A stretch of DNA of 64,000 nt, taken from Macrotis lagotis. Taxonomy: Eukaryota; Chordata; Mammalia; Peramelemorphia; Peramelidae. The notes beneath the pieces are model-generated. The model saw only the letters and a program-made list of their open reading frames with translations. It ran no database searches and had not been told where the DNA came from. A program made the translations under genes and the position numbers. This document shows, piece by piece, positions 1 through 11,894 of the stretch; within the stretch, counting starts at the first letter, position 1; every line of letters begins with the position of its first letter. The stretch is from positions 883,989,038 to 884,053,037 of the forward strand of contig NC_133658.1 of assembly GCF_037893015.1 (NCBI RefSeq), written 5' to 3'.

Positions 1-89
1 GAGATCTCTGTGTTTGTCCTCTGACCAGTCAGCCTGGACCTCAGAATTCTCTGCTGGCTCCATGCTATAAGAGCAGCAGAACAAGAAGC

Positions 90-290
90 ACAATGGCATG
101 GTAGATGCAATATTGTCATTGGAGAGAAGAAGAGCTTAGTTCAAATCTTGTCTCTGTCCATTTCTAGTTTTGTGACCCTGGGCAAGTCACTTAACATTTC
201 CAAGGTCCAGCTTCCTCGGTTATTAAATAGGGATAATAACATCTACCTCATAGTGTTGTTGTGAAGGCTAAATGACATTTGTAAAGAACT
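90..290 (+). repeat. MIR-like SINE
   Basis: Contains agttcaaatcttgtctctg, gtgaccctgggcaagtcact, ataataacatctacctcata and gttgttgtgaaggctaaatg in MIR order. Confidence 0.7.
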
Positions 291-307
291 CTTCAAACTT
301 AAAGAGT

Positions 308-450
308 TGTATGGTGCAGTGGTTAGAGCACAGGCCCTGGAGTCAAGAGGACCTGAGTTCAAATCCAACCTCAGACACATACTTAATACTTACCTATGTG
401 ACCTTAGGCAAGTCACTTAACCTCACTGCTTTACAAAAATTTAAAAAAAG
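308..450 (+). repeat. WSINE1-like SINE
   Basis: Diverged copy running from ggtgcagtggttagagcac to ctgctttacaaaaatttaa. Confidence 0.85.
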
Positions 451-485
451 TTTTACGAATGTCATCTATTACTATTATCAATAAT

Positions 486-1170
486 AAATGCTTTCTTCCT
501 TCCTCCCCTTCCCTTCCTCCCTTCCTTTCTTCCTTTTCTCTCCTTCCTTTCTTCTTTTGTTTCATTCCTTCCTTCTTTCCTCTCTTCCTTCTTTCTTTCC
601 TTCCCTGCTTTCCTTCCTTACTTCCTTTTCCCCTTCCTTCTCTCCTTCCTTCTTCCCTTCCTTGGAAACTGAGGCTGGAGATGAAGTTCTCCTTTGACTA
701 AGTCTTTCCTTCCTTCCTTCTTTTTTTATTTTCTTTCCTCCTTCCTTCCTCTCTTCTTTTTCTCCCTCCTTTCTTTCCTTCCCTCTAGCCTTCCTTGGGA
801 AACTGAGGTTTGGAGATGAGGTTCTCCTTTGATGAAGTCTTGCCTTCCTTTTTTCCTCCCTCCCTCCCTTCCTTCCTTCCTTCCTTCCTTCCTTCCTTCC
901 TTCCTTCCTTCCTCCTTCCTTCCTTTCTTTCCTCCTTTCTTCCTTCTTTCCTCCCTCCTTTCTTTCCTTCCCTCGTTCCTTCTTCCCTTCCTTGGAACTG
1001 AGGCTGGGAGACGAGGCTCTCTTTTGACCAAGTCCTTCTTTATTTTCTTCTTTCTTTCCTTCCTTCCTTTTTTGTTTCCTTCCTCCCTTCTTTCTTCCCT
1101 CTTGCCTTCCTCCTTCCTTTCCTTACATCTATCCTTCCTTTCTTAGAAATTGAGGCTGGCAGATGAGGCA
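486..1170. repeat. Composite (TTCC)n-rich tandem array
   Basis: Pyrimidine-rich tetranucleotide repeat interrupted four times by a related 40-50 base segment (ttccttggaaactgaggctg, then gagatgaagttctcctttga). These start near 661, 793, 990 and 1142, so a higher-order unit of 130-200 bases is repeated. Long apparent frames on either strand are low-complexity artefacts. Confidence 0.9.
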
Positions 1171-2190
1171 GCCCTATGCCCCCAGAGCAGCCTGCCCAGC
1201 CGAGGTTGGTCCAGGGCATCTGAAGTTGTGCCCAGCAGCCCAGCTCCTGGTTTCCACCACCCCTCCCAAAGGCCCCCTCCTTTCCAGCCTTTCAGTTTGC
1301 TGTTTTGAAAGAGCAATGGTGCGACGTTCGCTGGGGGAGAAAAACAGGAAGCAGAGCCAGAGAGAGCTACAGACTGAGACACCTAAAAGAGTCGACCCCC
1401 CAACTTCACACCACAGGGCTGCTCTCAGTCACACGGAACATGGGGAGAATTACAGGAAGGTGCTGAGGTGTCTGCCCCAGCCCTGGCCCCTGGGGGAAGG
1501 AGGGAGAGTCCACTAACCCTCCCACCTATCCCCTACCCCCCACCCCTCAGCGCTGGTCCTTGTGGGTTTTGTTTTTAAGTACAGCTCCGATCTAGAGGGT
1601 GATGTGAGAGAAGTGGCCAGTCTCACAGTGAGGTGGGGTTTGTGCTACCCTTTGAACCCCTGAGTGGTGGGCTGCCCACAAATGTCTGGAGGGTTTCTTT
1701 CTGAGAATAGAGTTTCTGATGCTAAGGAAACTGAAATGGGAACAGGCTGTTGAGGGTCCAACCCCCTGGAAGGATGCCCTTGCTTTGGGCCAATTTGAAA
1801 CACCAAGTTTTCTCCTCTGAGTTTCTAGGGTTTCCTGCTTTAAAACAAACAAATAAATAAATCCACACTTCCTTTCCTCAAGTCTAAAATTTAATCTTAG
1901 AGTTTTATTTCTTCAACTTAAGATTTAGATCCCTCTAACAATGCAAATATCACAGGAAGATATAATACTTTAATCTAACAGTCATTTACACATCAGTGTG
2001 AATAAGTTTCCAGTCCTTCCCTGGGAGATTTTCATAGGGAAGAGGAAAGGGAGAAGAGAGAAGAGTGAAGCCACACATTCTGTGGGCATCTGACAGAGGT
2101 GAGGAGGGCATGCCCTAAAAGGTGAAATGCACAGAAATGAGATCATTGGGCATCTGTCAAAGGTGGAGAGGAGGTTTGGGTAGAAAGTTG
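1171..2190. other. Stretch without recognised gene
   Basis: Mixed sequence with no repeat family I recognise, no splice-bounded coding exon and no RNA gene. A short A+T-rich segment with poly-A like character lies near 1845-1980. Confidence 0.4.
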
Positions 2191-2650
2191 TTCCTCCTTC
2201 CTTTACTAAAAGAACCAGTGACATTGGGAGGGTGACATCTTGACTTACACATGAATTGGAGTCAGTTATGCAAAATCATCCTCATTCTCTTCCAGAATCA
2301 TGAAAATCCAGTGGCCCCAGACTTGGAATGGGATTCAGTGGATGAGCTTGGCATCTCCAATGGCTGACCAGGCTCTAAGTGTGCCACAGTGCCTGCTTCA
2401 GCCACCTTCATGGTCATTGGAACAAATTATTCTCATTCACCTATTCCACTGGGGAAAGTCTTCATATGCTTAGGGTAGACACCACCCTAACTCACCTATA
2501 GGCTTGAAGTCTGTCAGCTATGGTATTCAGGGAGGACTTACACCTTTGGTGTGAGGGCTGCTGTGCCCACCTTTGGCATCAGCCTATCACCCAACTCTCA
2601 CCTGTGGTTCCAAGAAGCTGTACCATGGGCAATGACCACAACCTAATAGC
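2190..2650 (+). repeat. RTE-related dispersed repeat, copy 1
   Basis: Shares ordered blocks with 34240-34760: ttggcatctccaatggctga against tggcatctgatgtctaacc, and aaagtcttcatatgcttagg against gaagtcttcagctgcttggg. Its left part also resembles the 5170-5380 element. Family assignment is inferred from the resemblance to the LINE 3' end at 39452. Confidence 0.6.
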
Positions 2651-2694
2651 CATAAGAAGGTAAAAGGCATGTGAAATGAGAGAACAAAAGATGC

Positions 2695-2897
2695 TGAGAC
2701 AGGTGAGTGGCACCACCTGGAATCAGAAACACTCATCTTCCTGAGTTCAAATTTGATTTCAGCCACTTATGTCACTTAACTCTCTTTGCCTAATTTCCTC
2801 ACCTATTAAAAAAAGGTAAGTCATTCCTGTATCTTTGCCAAGAAAATCCCAAATAGTGACACAAAGAGTCAGACATGAAAGAAAAACAATTGAGCAG
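2695..2897 (+). repeat. Mar1-like SINE
   Basis: tRNA-like part followed by the typical 3' part: atctttgccaagaaaatccc, then gacacaaagagtcagacatg and aaagaaaaacaattga. Confidence 0.75.
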
Positions 2898-3112
2898 TCC
2901 ATGGCAGCCCAATAACAAACTAATCATGTCTCAGGAGACAGTAATAAGGAGATGTTGTTTCCTCCTCCTCCCCACTCCTAAACCCACCTCACTCCCATTT
3001 CCAGTGGATAATGGAGTTATCTCCTCTAGATTATGAGAAATTGATTGTTAAATTTTCATCCTTACCATTTACACCTTGAAAATAATCAAACATCCAATAT
3101 GACCATTAAAGG

Positions 3113-3945
3113 TCAATGATCAATGTTGGAAGGGATGTGGGAAATCTGGGACACTAATGCATTGTTGGTGGAGCCGTGAACTCATCCAACCTTTCTGGAG
3201 AGCAATTTGGAATTACACTCAAAGGGCAACAAAAATGTGCATACCCTTTGATTCAGCAATACCACTACTGGGTCTATACTCAGTACAGAGATCATGAAGA
3301 AATCATGAAAAAGGGTAAAAACATCACTTGTACAAAAATATTCATAGCAGCCCTGTTTGTGGTGGCAAAGAATTGGAAATCAAGCGAATGTCCTTCAGTT
3401 GGGGAATGGCTTAGCAAACTGTGGTATATGTATGTCATGGAACACTATTATTCTATTAGAAACCAGGAGGGAGGGGAATTCAGGGAAGCCTGGAGGGATT
3501 TGCATGAACTGAGACTGAGTGAGATGAGCAGAACCAGAAGAACATTGTACAACCTAACAGCTATACGGGGTTGATGATCAACCTTGATGGACTCGCTCAT
3601 TTCATCAGTGTAACAGGGACAATTTGGGGGGCTGTCTGCAATGGAGAATACCGTCTGTATCCAGAGAAAGAACTGTGGAGTTTGAACAAAGACAAAGACT
3701 ATTACCTTCAATTTAAGGGGGAAACCATTATCTTATTATGTAATTTTACTGTCTCTTATACTTTATTTTTCTTCCTTAAGGATATGATTTCTCTCTCATC
3801 ACATTCAACTGAGATCAATGTATACCATGTAAACAATGTTAAAACTAACAGACTGCCTTCTGTAGGGGGTGGGGGAGGGAAGCAAGAATGGGGAGAAAAT
3901 TGTAAAACTCAAAATAAATAAAATCTTTCTTTAAAAAAAAGAAAG
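3113..3945 (+). mobile_element. L1 3' end fragment
   Basis: Contains the conserved L1 tail blocks: ttgattcagcaataccacta, attcatagcagccctgtttg, ggtatatgtatgtcatggaa, ccagagaaagaactgtggag, and an A-rich end with AATAAA. The 132-residue frame at 3176-3574 is a translation of this tail, not a host gene. Confidence 0.85.
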
Positions 3946-3949
3946 AAAA

Positions 3950-4660
3950 TACTCAAACACTACAAATCAGGGCTTGGTTTATTGTTTTGTTGATTGTCTA
4001 GTATTAAGAAGGTGTTAGAGTAAAAAAGTACAATGATTTAAAATAAACTTAAAAGTTCATGTATGTATGTATAAATGTGTAGTGCTGATTGTTAAATATT
4101 TGCCAGCACAATCCTACCGTACTGCCCATCCCAAGTCACCACCTCTGAAGGTCATGAAGCTGCCCTTACTACACTTGTCCTTAGACAATGGACACACAAT
4201 CTGTGTGGTCATGACTAAGAATTCTTATGCCTTAAGAAAATTCAGTTGGGGGTCTGAGGTGGTAAAGGCAGAATTTAAAAACCAAATCCTAATAGACCCT
4301 CTCTCTGTGGGAGTGATGATTGGAATACAAGCAGCATACAGTTTAATTCCCCAGTCAAACATTATGAAAAGAACTAATCTCCTTGATGAGCAAGTAAAGA
4401 TCCCAAAAGATCTTAATAGGCTTGAGTTCTGGACTGAATTTAATTAGATGAAATTCAACAGAAATAAAATGCAAAGTCTTATACTTGGGTTCAAACATTT
4501 ATTTTCTTTTATACATTTTTTAAAAATTCTGGACTTAACAAACGTCAGATAAAATTGGTGTTTCTGAACACAAAGTAGAACAGAAAAAAAGAAAATAATA
4601 AATAAATGTATACATCTCCATTATATAAAGCTTGCTTTCTTTTCTTTTCTTTTTTTTTTT
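3950..4660. other. A+T-rich stretch without recognised gene
   Basis: A 126-residue frame at 4067-4447 has no recognisable motif, splice context or codon signal and is best left uncalled. Confidence 0.35.
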
Positions 4661-4661
4661 A

Positions 4662-4812
4662 GTTTTTTTTTTTTTGAAAGGCAGTGGGGTTAAGTGGCTT
4701 GCCCAAGGCCACACAGCTAGGTGATTATTAAGTGTCTGAGACTGGATTTGAACTCAGGTACTCCTGACTCCAAGGCCGGTACTCTATTCATTGCACCACT
4801 TAACCGCCCGCT
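4662..4812 (-). repeat. WSINE1-like SINE
   Basis: T-rich tail, then ttaagtggcttgcccaaggc, tggatttgaactcaggtact and gcaccacttaaccgcc. Confidence 0.9.
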
Positions 4813-5009
4813 TTCTTTTCAAAATAGAATAAATTCAACATATAACTTTGAGGGCTGTCTTCTTGGTCTGCAGTTCTTTATGGCCTTATTTCTGTTCTCT
4901 TCTGTACATTTTCTGGTCTAGATAATATTCATAAATAGGTACCATCTTCTCCATTAGACTGTGAGCTCCCTGAGAGCAGGGACTTTCTTTTTCCTTTCTT
5001 TGTATCACC

Positions 5010-5582
5010 AGGACTTCATGTTGTTCAGTTGTTTTAGTTGTCTCTGACTCTTTGTAAACCCATTAGGGTTTTTTTTTGGCGAAGTTACTGAAGTGTTTTT
5101 GCCATTTCTTTCTCCAGCTTATGTTACAGATGAGGAAACAGAGTGAAGTGACTTACTCAGAGTCACACATAATAATGTCCTTCACTTTCGAAGAAGACCA
5201 TGAAGTCCACGACACTCAGCTAACATCAGGGAGGTGATGCCATAACAAGCACATTTGACTGAAGGAGGCTGTGCTAAGTCACCAGTCTCATTTTCTCCTC
5301 CAGAGCCATCTGGGTCCAGTGGCCAGGACTGAATCAGGAGGATTGGAGATGGTCCTGGATGCAAAGCAATCAGGGTTAAGTAACTTGTCCAAGGTCACAG
5401 TTAGTAAGTGCCAGAGGTTGGATTTGAACTCTCGACCTCTAGATTCCAAGGCCAGTTATCTATCCACTGCACCACCAGGCTGCTCCATCTCACAGATACT
5501 AAGTGTCTGAGGTCAGATTTGAACTCATTTTCCTGACTCCAGGTCTGATGCTCCACCAATTGTGTCACTTTGCTGCCTGCCT
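5010..5582 (-). repeat. Mar1-like SINE split by an inserted RTE-related element
   Basis: The 3' half of the SINE (gttgttcagttgttttagtt to gaagtgacttactcagagtc) ends near 5165, and the rest resumes near 5488 (tctcacagatactaagtgtc to gcctgcc). The inserted piece starts gtccttcactttcgaagaag and includes ggagatggtcctggatgcaa. Confidence 0.6.
5166..5487 (+). repeat. RTE-related element with SINE-like right part
   Basis: The left 210 bases match the 3' terminal region of the LINE at 39452-40640 and parts of 23085-23272. The right part (gggttaagtaacttgtccaa to gcaccaccaggctgctcc) is a reverse tRNA-derived SINE segment. Confidence 0.55.
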
Positions 5583-6006
5583 AGAACATAGAAAAATGCT
5601 TTGACTGACTAATATTTTTATAGTGCATTCCTATCCTTCTTTCTTTGTTCCTACTATATAATTATCACTATTTAAGAAAAGAAACGAAAAAAAAGCCCTT
5701 GCAATACATATGCATCATCAACAAACAAATTCCCACACTATCTGCATCCAAAGATGTATGTTTTATTCTGCATCAGAATCTCTCATCTTTCCATCAGGAA
5801 GTAAGTAGCATGCTTTATCATTATTAATTTTCTGGAAAAATAGTTGAACATTGCATTGATCAGAACTCTTAATTCTTTCAACACTGTTCACTTTTACAAA
5901 GTTGTTTTTGTGTAAGCTGTCTTCTTGGTTCTGCTCACCTCATTCTGCATCAGTTCATATAATTCTTCCTAAGTTTTCCTGAAACCATGCATTTCATCAT
6001 TTCCTT

Positions 6007-6147
6007 TTTTTTTCAGGACAATGGGTTTAAGTGACTTGTCCAGATTCACACAGTCAGATGATTATTAAGAGTCTAAGGCTGGATTTAAACTTGCGTCCTC
6101 CTGACTCCAGGGCTGGCGCTCTATCCACTGTGCTACCTAGCTGCCCC
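6007..6147 (-). repeat. WSINE1-like SINE inside L1
   Basis: From ttttttcaggacaatgggtt to gctacctagctgcccc, flanked on both sides by L1 sequence (catttcatcatttc and cttcatcatttcttac), which look like the target duplication. Confidence 0.85.
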
Positions 6148-6413
6148 TACTTCATCATTTCTTACACCTAAGTAGCATTCCATCATATTTATGTACCATT
6201 ACATGATCAGTCATTCATCTGTTGATGGGCATCCTCTCACATATGGGTCTTTTCTTCTTTTTTGATCCTTTTGGGATATAAGTCTAGCAATAATGTAGCT
6301 GAATCAAAAAAATATGTTTAGTAACTTTGGGGTCCAAATTCATTTCCAGAATGGCTAGACTAGTTCACACTCAGTCGCAGCACATTAATGTGCCTCTTTT
6401 CCCATAGTTGTTC

Positions 6414-6710
6414 CAACAGGTGTTATTTTCTTTTTTTGTCATCTTTGTCAATCAGCTTGGTGTGTGAAATGAAATGTATTTCAAATCCTGATGCTCCTAA
6501 CAGGTGTTATTTTCTTTTTTTGTCATCTTGGGATGGGGAGTATGGTAGGAGTGTGTTGGCAAATGTTTAACAATCAGCACTACACATTTATACATACACA
6601 CATGAACTTTTAAATTTATTTTAAATCCTGATGCTCCTTCCAACAGGTGTTATTTTCTTTTTTTTGTCATCTTTGCCAATCAGCTAGGTATGTGGAATAT
6701 AATTGCTCAC
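6414..6710. repeat. Local triplication within L1
   Basis: aacaggtgttattttctttt with the following tgtcatctt occurs at about 6415, 6499 and 6643. The second and third copies are both preceded by aaatcctgatgctcct. Confidence 0.8.
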
Positions 6711-7889
6711 AGTTGTTTTAACTTTCATTTCTCTAAGCATTAGAGATTTGGAACATTTTTTCATAAGACTTTCGATAACTTGAATTTTTTTTTTTGTTTG
6801 AGAATTGCATCTTTAAATCCTTTGACAATTTATCAATTAGGAAATGGCTTTTTGCCTTTATTTTAAAAACAGATTTTTATTTATATATAATATCACAACC
6901 ATATATTCTCTTTGTTCTTTCCCAGAGAGTTACCCAATATAATAAATAATATTTAAAGTGAAAAAGAGGAAGAAGAAAATCAACAAGTTAGGGGAAAATC
7001 TGAAAATGTATGGAATGTACCATGTCAAGTGGACCTTCCCTTTCTTCAAAGAATAGAGTGGGTGTACCTTCTCATCTCTTCTTTGGACCATATATTCGTT
7101 CTTATTTTGATCCTTTTGCAACATTTATTTTTTTATTGTTTTGTGGTTTTTCTCTTAATTTCTGTCATTGTGGTCATTGTGTACAGGTGACTGCTTACTT
7201 CACTCTGCAACAGAAGAGGTCAATCTTTCCATTCTCTGTATTCATCAAACTTGTTCTTTCTTACAGACAGTCATATTCCAATATCTTCATGTACTATAAC
7301 TTAAACAAGACATTCCCCCATTAATGAGCATCCATTTTGTTTCCAATTCTTTGCTACCACAAAGAAGTGAGGATATAAATATTTTGGAGATTTTCTTTTT
7401 GTCAATAACCTTCCTGAGATATAAGCCTAATAATAGAATTTTTGAATCAGAAAGTATGGAGATTTTAGTGACTTTATTTGTATAATTCCAAATTGTTTTC
7501 CAAAAATCTTTGCACTAATTCACAGCTTTACCAACAATTCATTGATGTGGCCCTCTCTCCATAACCCTTCTACATTGACTATCCTCATCTTTTGTCATCT
7601 TTGCCAATTTGCAGAATATGAGGTGAAACCCTAGGTTGTTTTGGTTTGAATTTTCCTTATGATTGGTGATTTAGGTATTATTTCATATAGTTGTTAATAG
7701 TTTGCTATTCTTTATAGAACTGGCTATGTATATGGCATGACCACTTTATTAGGGAATGGTTCTGGTCCTATATATCTATTAGTCTCTATGTCTTGTACAT
7801 CAAAACTCTTATCTGAAAAATTTGTTACAAAGCTTTTTTTCCCTCTATTTAACCACTTTGTTACTTAGATGCATTAATTTAACTTTCTC

Positions 7890-8490
7890 TGCTTCAGTCC
7901 TGGTCCAGACCCTCATTACTTCATGTTTGATTCCCACATCCCACTGGTGGATCTGCCTACCTCAAGTCTCTCCTCGCTACAATTTCTCCCTTCAGCTACC
8001 AAAGTTTTCCTAAAGCTGAGATCAGACTATATCACCTTCCAGTGGCATCCTATTGCCTCCAGGACCAAATGCAAAATGCTCTGTTTGGACTAGATTTCTT
8101 CTTTTCCAGTCTTATATCTTATTTTTCAGCACATACTGTTTCATCCCCGGCTGATGTACAAACAACACCCATCATCTCTTGGTGCAGAGCATTCTCTCTG
8201 GCAGTCCTCCATTCCTGGTCTCCCTTTTCTGCTTTGACTACTGCCCTCCCTGGCTTTCTTTTAATCTCAACTAAAATTCCACTTTCTACAAAAAGCCTTC
8301 CCCAGCCCCTTCATTCCAGTGCCTTTGCTCTGTTAATTAATTCCTATTTATCCTGTACATAGCTTGATTTGTGTATATTTGTTTGCAGGATGTGTCTCCC
8401 ATTGAGGGCAGGGACTGTTTTATTTTGGTATTCCCAGCACTTAGCATAGTTCCTAACATATAGTAGGCACTTAAAAAATGTTTATTGATT
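7890..8490 (+). mobile_element. L2 LINE 3' fragment
   Basis: Contains atcagactatatcaccttcc, agtggcatcctattgcctcc, a cluster matching the L2 C-terminal region, and the tail gagggcagggactgtttt then tagtaggcacttaaaaaatg. Confidence 0.8.
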
Positions 8491-9430
8491 CTGATTTCCT
8501 AGTTTCATGTCATCAAAGTTATATTTTTTGTTTTTTGAAATTATCTCTATCCCTTGGTTGGTGAAGATGATTTCTTTCCATGTCTATGAGAGGTACATGA
8601 TTTTCTTCTTCTCTAATTTTTAAAATACTATTATCTTTATTATTAAGGTCATATACCCATTATACTTTGTTGTGAAGTATGGCATAAGGTGCTGCTCCAG
8701 GTCTAATTTCTGCTGAACTGCTTTTTTTTTTTTTGGTTTGTGTTTTGCAAGGCAATGGGGTTAAATGACTTGCCCAAGGTCACACAGCTAAGTAAGTATT
8801 AAGTGTCTTGAGGGTGGATTTGAACTCAGGTTCTCCTGATACCAGCCGGAGCTCTATCCACTGCCCATCTAGTTACCCCTGGACTGCTTTCTTTTAAGTA
8901 GTTTTTATCAAATAGGGAGGCTTTTCCTAAATCATTTGTTTTCTGCTTTCTATCAAATACTGGGCTATTATTTTCTATTACCTCTAAATGTTCCTTGTCT
9001 AGTACGCTTTACTTCTCTGTTTTCTGATTAATACATTTTGGGGACCATTGCTCTATAAAATAATTGAGATCTCAAAGTGCTAGTCTCATTTCATCCATAT
9101 CTTTTTTGCATTATTTACCTTGAGTCTAGCTCTTCTGTTTCTACAAAGGAGTTTTGTTATTTTATTGCATTCTATAACTTTTGAGTTTGACATAGTTCTA
9201 AATCTGTAAATTAACTTTTGTAGTACTGTCATTTTTGTTACCTTGTCACATCCGGGTCACAAGCACATACCTCCAGCTGTTTAAATTGTTCTCTATTTCT
9301 TTGAGGAGCATTTTGCATTTGAATCTAAGTCTTTTTTGTGTACTTTGATAGACTGATCCCCAATTATTTTATGCATTTCGGTAGTCATTTGGAATAGGAT
9401 TTCCCTTTTTTTGAAATGGAATTTAAGTCA
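8491..9430 (-). mobile_element. Antisense L1 ORF2-region fragment
   Basis: Reads like the reverse of the L1 ORF2 3' half (catgtcatcaaagttatatt, atcaaatagggaggcttttc, caaatactgggctattattt). It appears to continue the L1 that ends at 7890, so the L2 piece lies within it. Confidence 0.65.
8712..8880 (-). repeat. WSINE1-like SINE inserted in L1
   Basis: Flanked by ctgaactgctttt and ctggactgctttc, a near-identical target duplication in L1 sequence. Confidence 0.85.
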
Positions 9431-10120
9431 GTGTCATAAATACATGGTTTGATAGCTGTTTGTGGGGAAAAGTTATAAAATGGAGATAATAATGCCTCCT
9501 ACTTCCCAGGGTGATTATGTTATATTAATATTGATTGAGTTAATATTTATAAAGCCTGAAGCTCAATGTCTGGTTTATAATAACTGAAAAGGTTGGCTAT
9601 GTTGTACCTCCCCTCAAATTAACCTCCATTAACTTTGTATATACTTTATAGCTTTCTAGATGTGTCCATATTTCTTCCTTCCACAGGAACAGAAACTCCT
9701 TGAAGGGAAGATTTGTCTCATTTTTGTATTTTTATTCCCAGGGGCTACCAGCACATAGTAGGTGCTTAATCATATTTATTGATTGATTAAATGGTCCTGT
9801 TCTGAGAATGGAGTAAGTCAAAGGCAGAAGTGGGAGATATCATCATAGGGTCATAGGTTTAAAGCTGGAAGGGACCTTAGAGGCTATCAAATTCATTTTA
9901 TAGATGGGGAAACTGAGACCAAGAAGGTTAAGTGATTTAGGAATTTAGATTTAGTGTAGTCATCTAAAGTCATCTTAAAAGTCATTTAATCCAATGCCTT
10001 TGTTTTTCAAATAAGCAAGTGATCCTCAGAGGGAAGTGACTTGACCAAGACCACACAGGTATTCAGTATCATAGATAAAATCAGAACTCAGGTCCTCTGA
10101 CTTCAAATACAACATTCTTC
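9430..10120 (+). repeat. Old SINE/L2-type fragments
   Basis: An L2-like tail lies at 9660-9790 (ggaacagaaactccttgaag, catagtaggtgcttaatcat). Two related pieces at 9845-9945 and 9960-10110 carry ggaagggacctta, gatggggaaactgag and gaccacacaggt. No gene in this stretch. Confidence 0.5.
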
Positions 10121-10335
10121 TTATTAGGCAATAATGCCAAAAGTTGATTTGATGTTGGCATCAAGTGTCTGGGAAGCCTTGAATGACAAGTACAGGAGCA
10201 TTGACTTAATTCAGGGAGCCGTTGATGGAGCTCTTGAGCAAAATGTGATATCACATCTGTCATTCCAGAGAATGCCCCCATTCTCTATTCCTAACTTCTC
10301 CTTGGGCTGGCATTTGTGAGTCTGTGATCAGTGAG

Positions 10336-10392
10336 GTTCTCTCTCTATCTCTTTCCATCTCTCTGTCTCTCTCTGTCTCTGTCTCTTTCTCC
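10336..10392. repeat. (CTCT)n low-complexity tract
   Basis: Imperfect tct/ctct repeat of about 55 bases. Confidence 0.8.
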
Positions 10393-10394
10393 TA

Positions 10395-11890
10395 TCCACT
10401 TCTCTTTTTCTCCCCTCTACTTTGATCCCTTCTAGTATTCTATTTGACCATTGCTAGGTCAACTTTGACCCTTAAAGTTAAAGAAATAAGCTTTGTGAGT
10501 CCCCCTGGGAGCTAACTGACCCTCATGCCCCTCCCTGATTACTGTTCCCAGAGAAGAGTTTCTGGGAAACCTCTGCCTTTATCTTCTCACATTCAGACCC
10601 AAACTGAGAGACAGGGGAGGGGAAGGTGAGACAAGGAGGAGGGACCCTCTACTCTCTTTCTAGTGGTTCATCAACTTCCCTTGCTGATTGGAGGTGGGGG
10701 GAGGGAAGAGATGGGATACTGGCTTTATCTCCTTGCACAGCTGTTTCTAATTCTACCTCCCACAGCCAGAAGAAGGAAGAGTAAGAATAACAACAGGTTT
10801 CTTTCACAGCTCCTGACTCCATAGGCTTCCACCCTTCCTCATCCCTTCCCCACTGCTTCCCATGTCCCTTCGCATCTCCCAAGCAATTGGGAATGGGGCC
10901 AGAAGAATCACTTGAAGCTATGATGTTCTGCTTAGTTCCTAAGCAGAGAATGCCCAGTGGTTTGGTTTCCTAGAGGTCATTCAGCTTGGTCTAGAAACAC
11001 CTACCGCCTCTTCAATCCATGGAATCGGAATTTTAGAATTGGAAGGGACTTCAGTGTCAAGGCATGAATCTCTTCTATAATGTTCCTGAAAATAAAAAGG
11101 TTCATCCAACCACAGTTTGAATATCTCTAGTGATGAGCAGTTCACTACCTTATCAGTTCTGGTACTAGGGCTTAGGAGAGAGTTGCTTCATCTCTAGGAA
11201 ATGGGATCTGCACCCCTATCAGGGACAAACACACACATAATAGGCAAGACAGGGTTAAGATGGTGGGGTGGAGTGGGGTGAAAGTTGGAACCTAAAAGCT
11301 TTGGCCAGATCTCCTGTGAGAGAAGTCTTCCTTGGGAAGAACCTCTGGCTTTTCTCTGCCAAACTCAGCTAAAAAGCCAGGGAAAAGATTGTGATGTCAG
11401 GTCCCTATCTTCCTGCAAACAACACCTATATGTCTGACCATCTGGGCAGAGAGCTATAATTATTTCAATAAAAGTTTTAATAACTATATTTAAAATATAT
11501 ACTAATAAAAATCAACCCAGAAAGATCTGAGATTGTCAGTTGATCCTGAAGACATCAGAAGAGTCTTTTAAAGCTATTACTGGGGAGTCAGACACTATGC
11601 TAAGGACAAAAGGAACATCAAAGAGGGATAGAACCCCTTCTCAGGATGGAAAAGATGATGATGGAGAGAAGGCAAAGCCAAAAACTGATTCCATTTCCTT
11701 TTTCAAGTAGAGTGGTCTTCAAACTGGAAAGGGGAGAGTCCAAAAGCAAAATAAAATAAAAAGAAAATAGGAAGGAAGAGTCTTGTCCTTCGATGAGGTC
11801 AAGTTACCTGCTTCAGCATGTTAAAAACCTGGATGCAATGAATGATGTGCTGGTCAATATTCAACAACCAATCCTGGGGGAGGCAGAGAA
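10395..11890. other. Stretch without recognised gene
   Basis: Mostly unique-looking sequence. A fragment at 11030-11200 (gaattggaagggacttcag, tctctagtgatgagcagttc) resembles pieces at 53215 and 62655 and is an old dispersed repeat. Confidence 0.4.
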
Positions 11891-11894
11891 GTAT

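Larger units (their letters stand above)
5830..7890 (-). mobile_element. Antisense L1 fragments (3' end into ORF2 region)
   Basis: Reverse complements of L1 tail blocks occur twice, near 5920-6780 (ctgctcacctcattctgcat, tcattcatctgttgatgggc) and 7200-7890 (cccattaatgagcatccatt, tttccaattctttgctacca). At least two L1 copies lie end to end. Confidence 0.75.

Noticed and set aside
726-1031. Lys/Glu/Arg/Gly-rich frame in the pyrimidine array
   Set aside because: Direct translation of a microsatellite.
3176-3574. 132-residue frame with KIFIAALFVVAKNWK
   Set aside because: Translation of the L1 3' region; the same peptide recurs at other L1 copies near 18950, 30400 and 48900.
4067-4447. 126-residue frame in unassigned sequence
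   Set aside because: Single isolated frame in A+T-rich DNA, no motif, no splice evidence.
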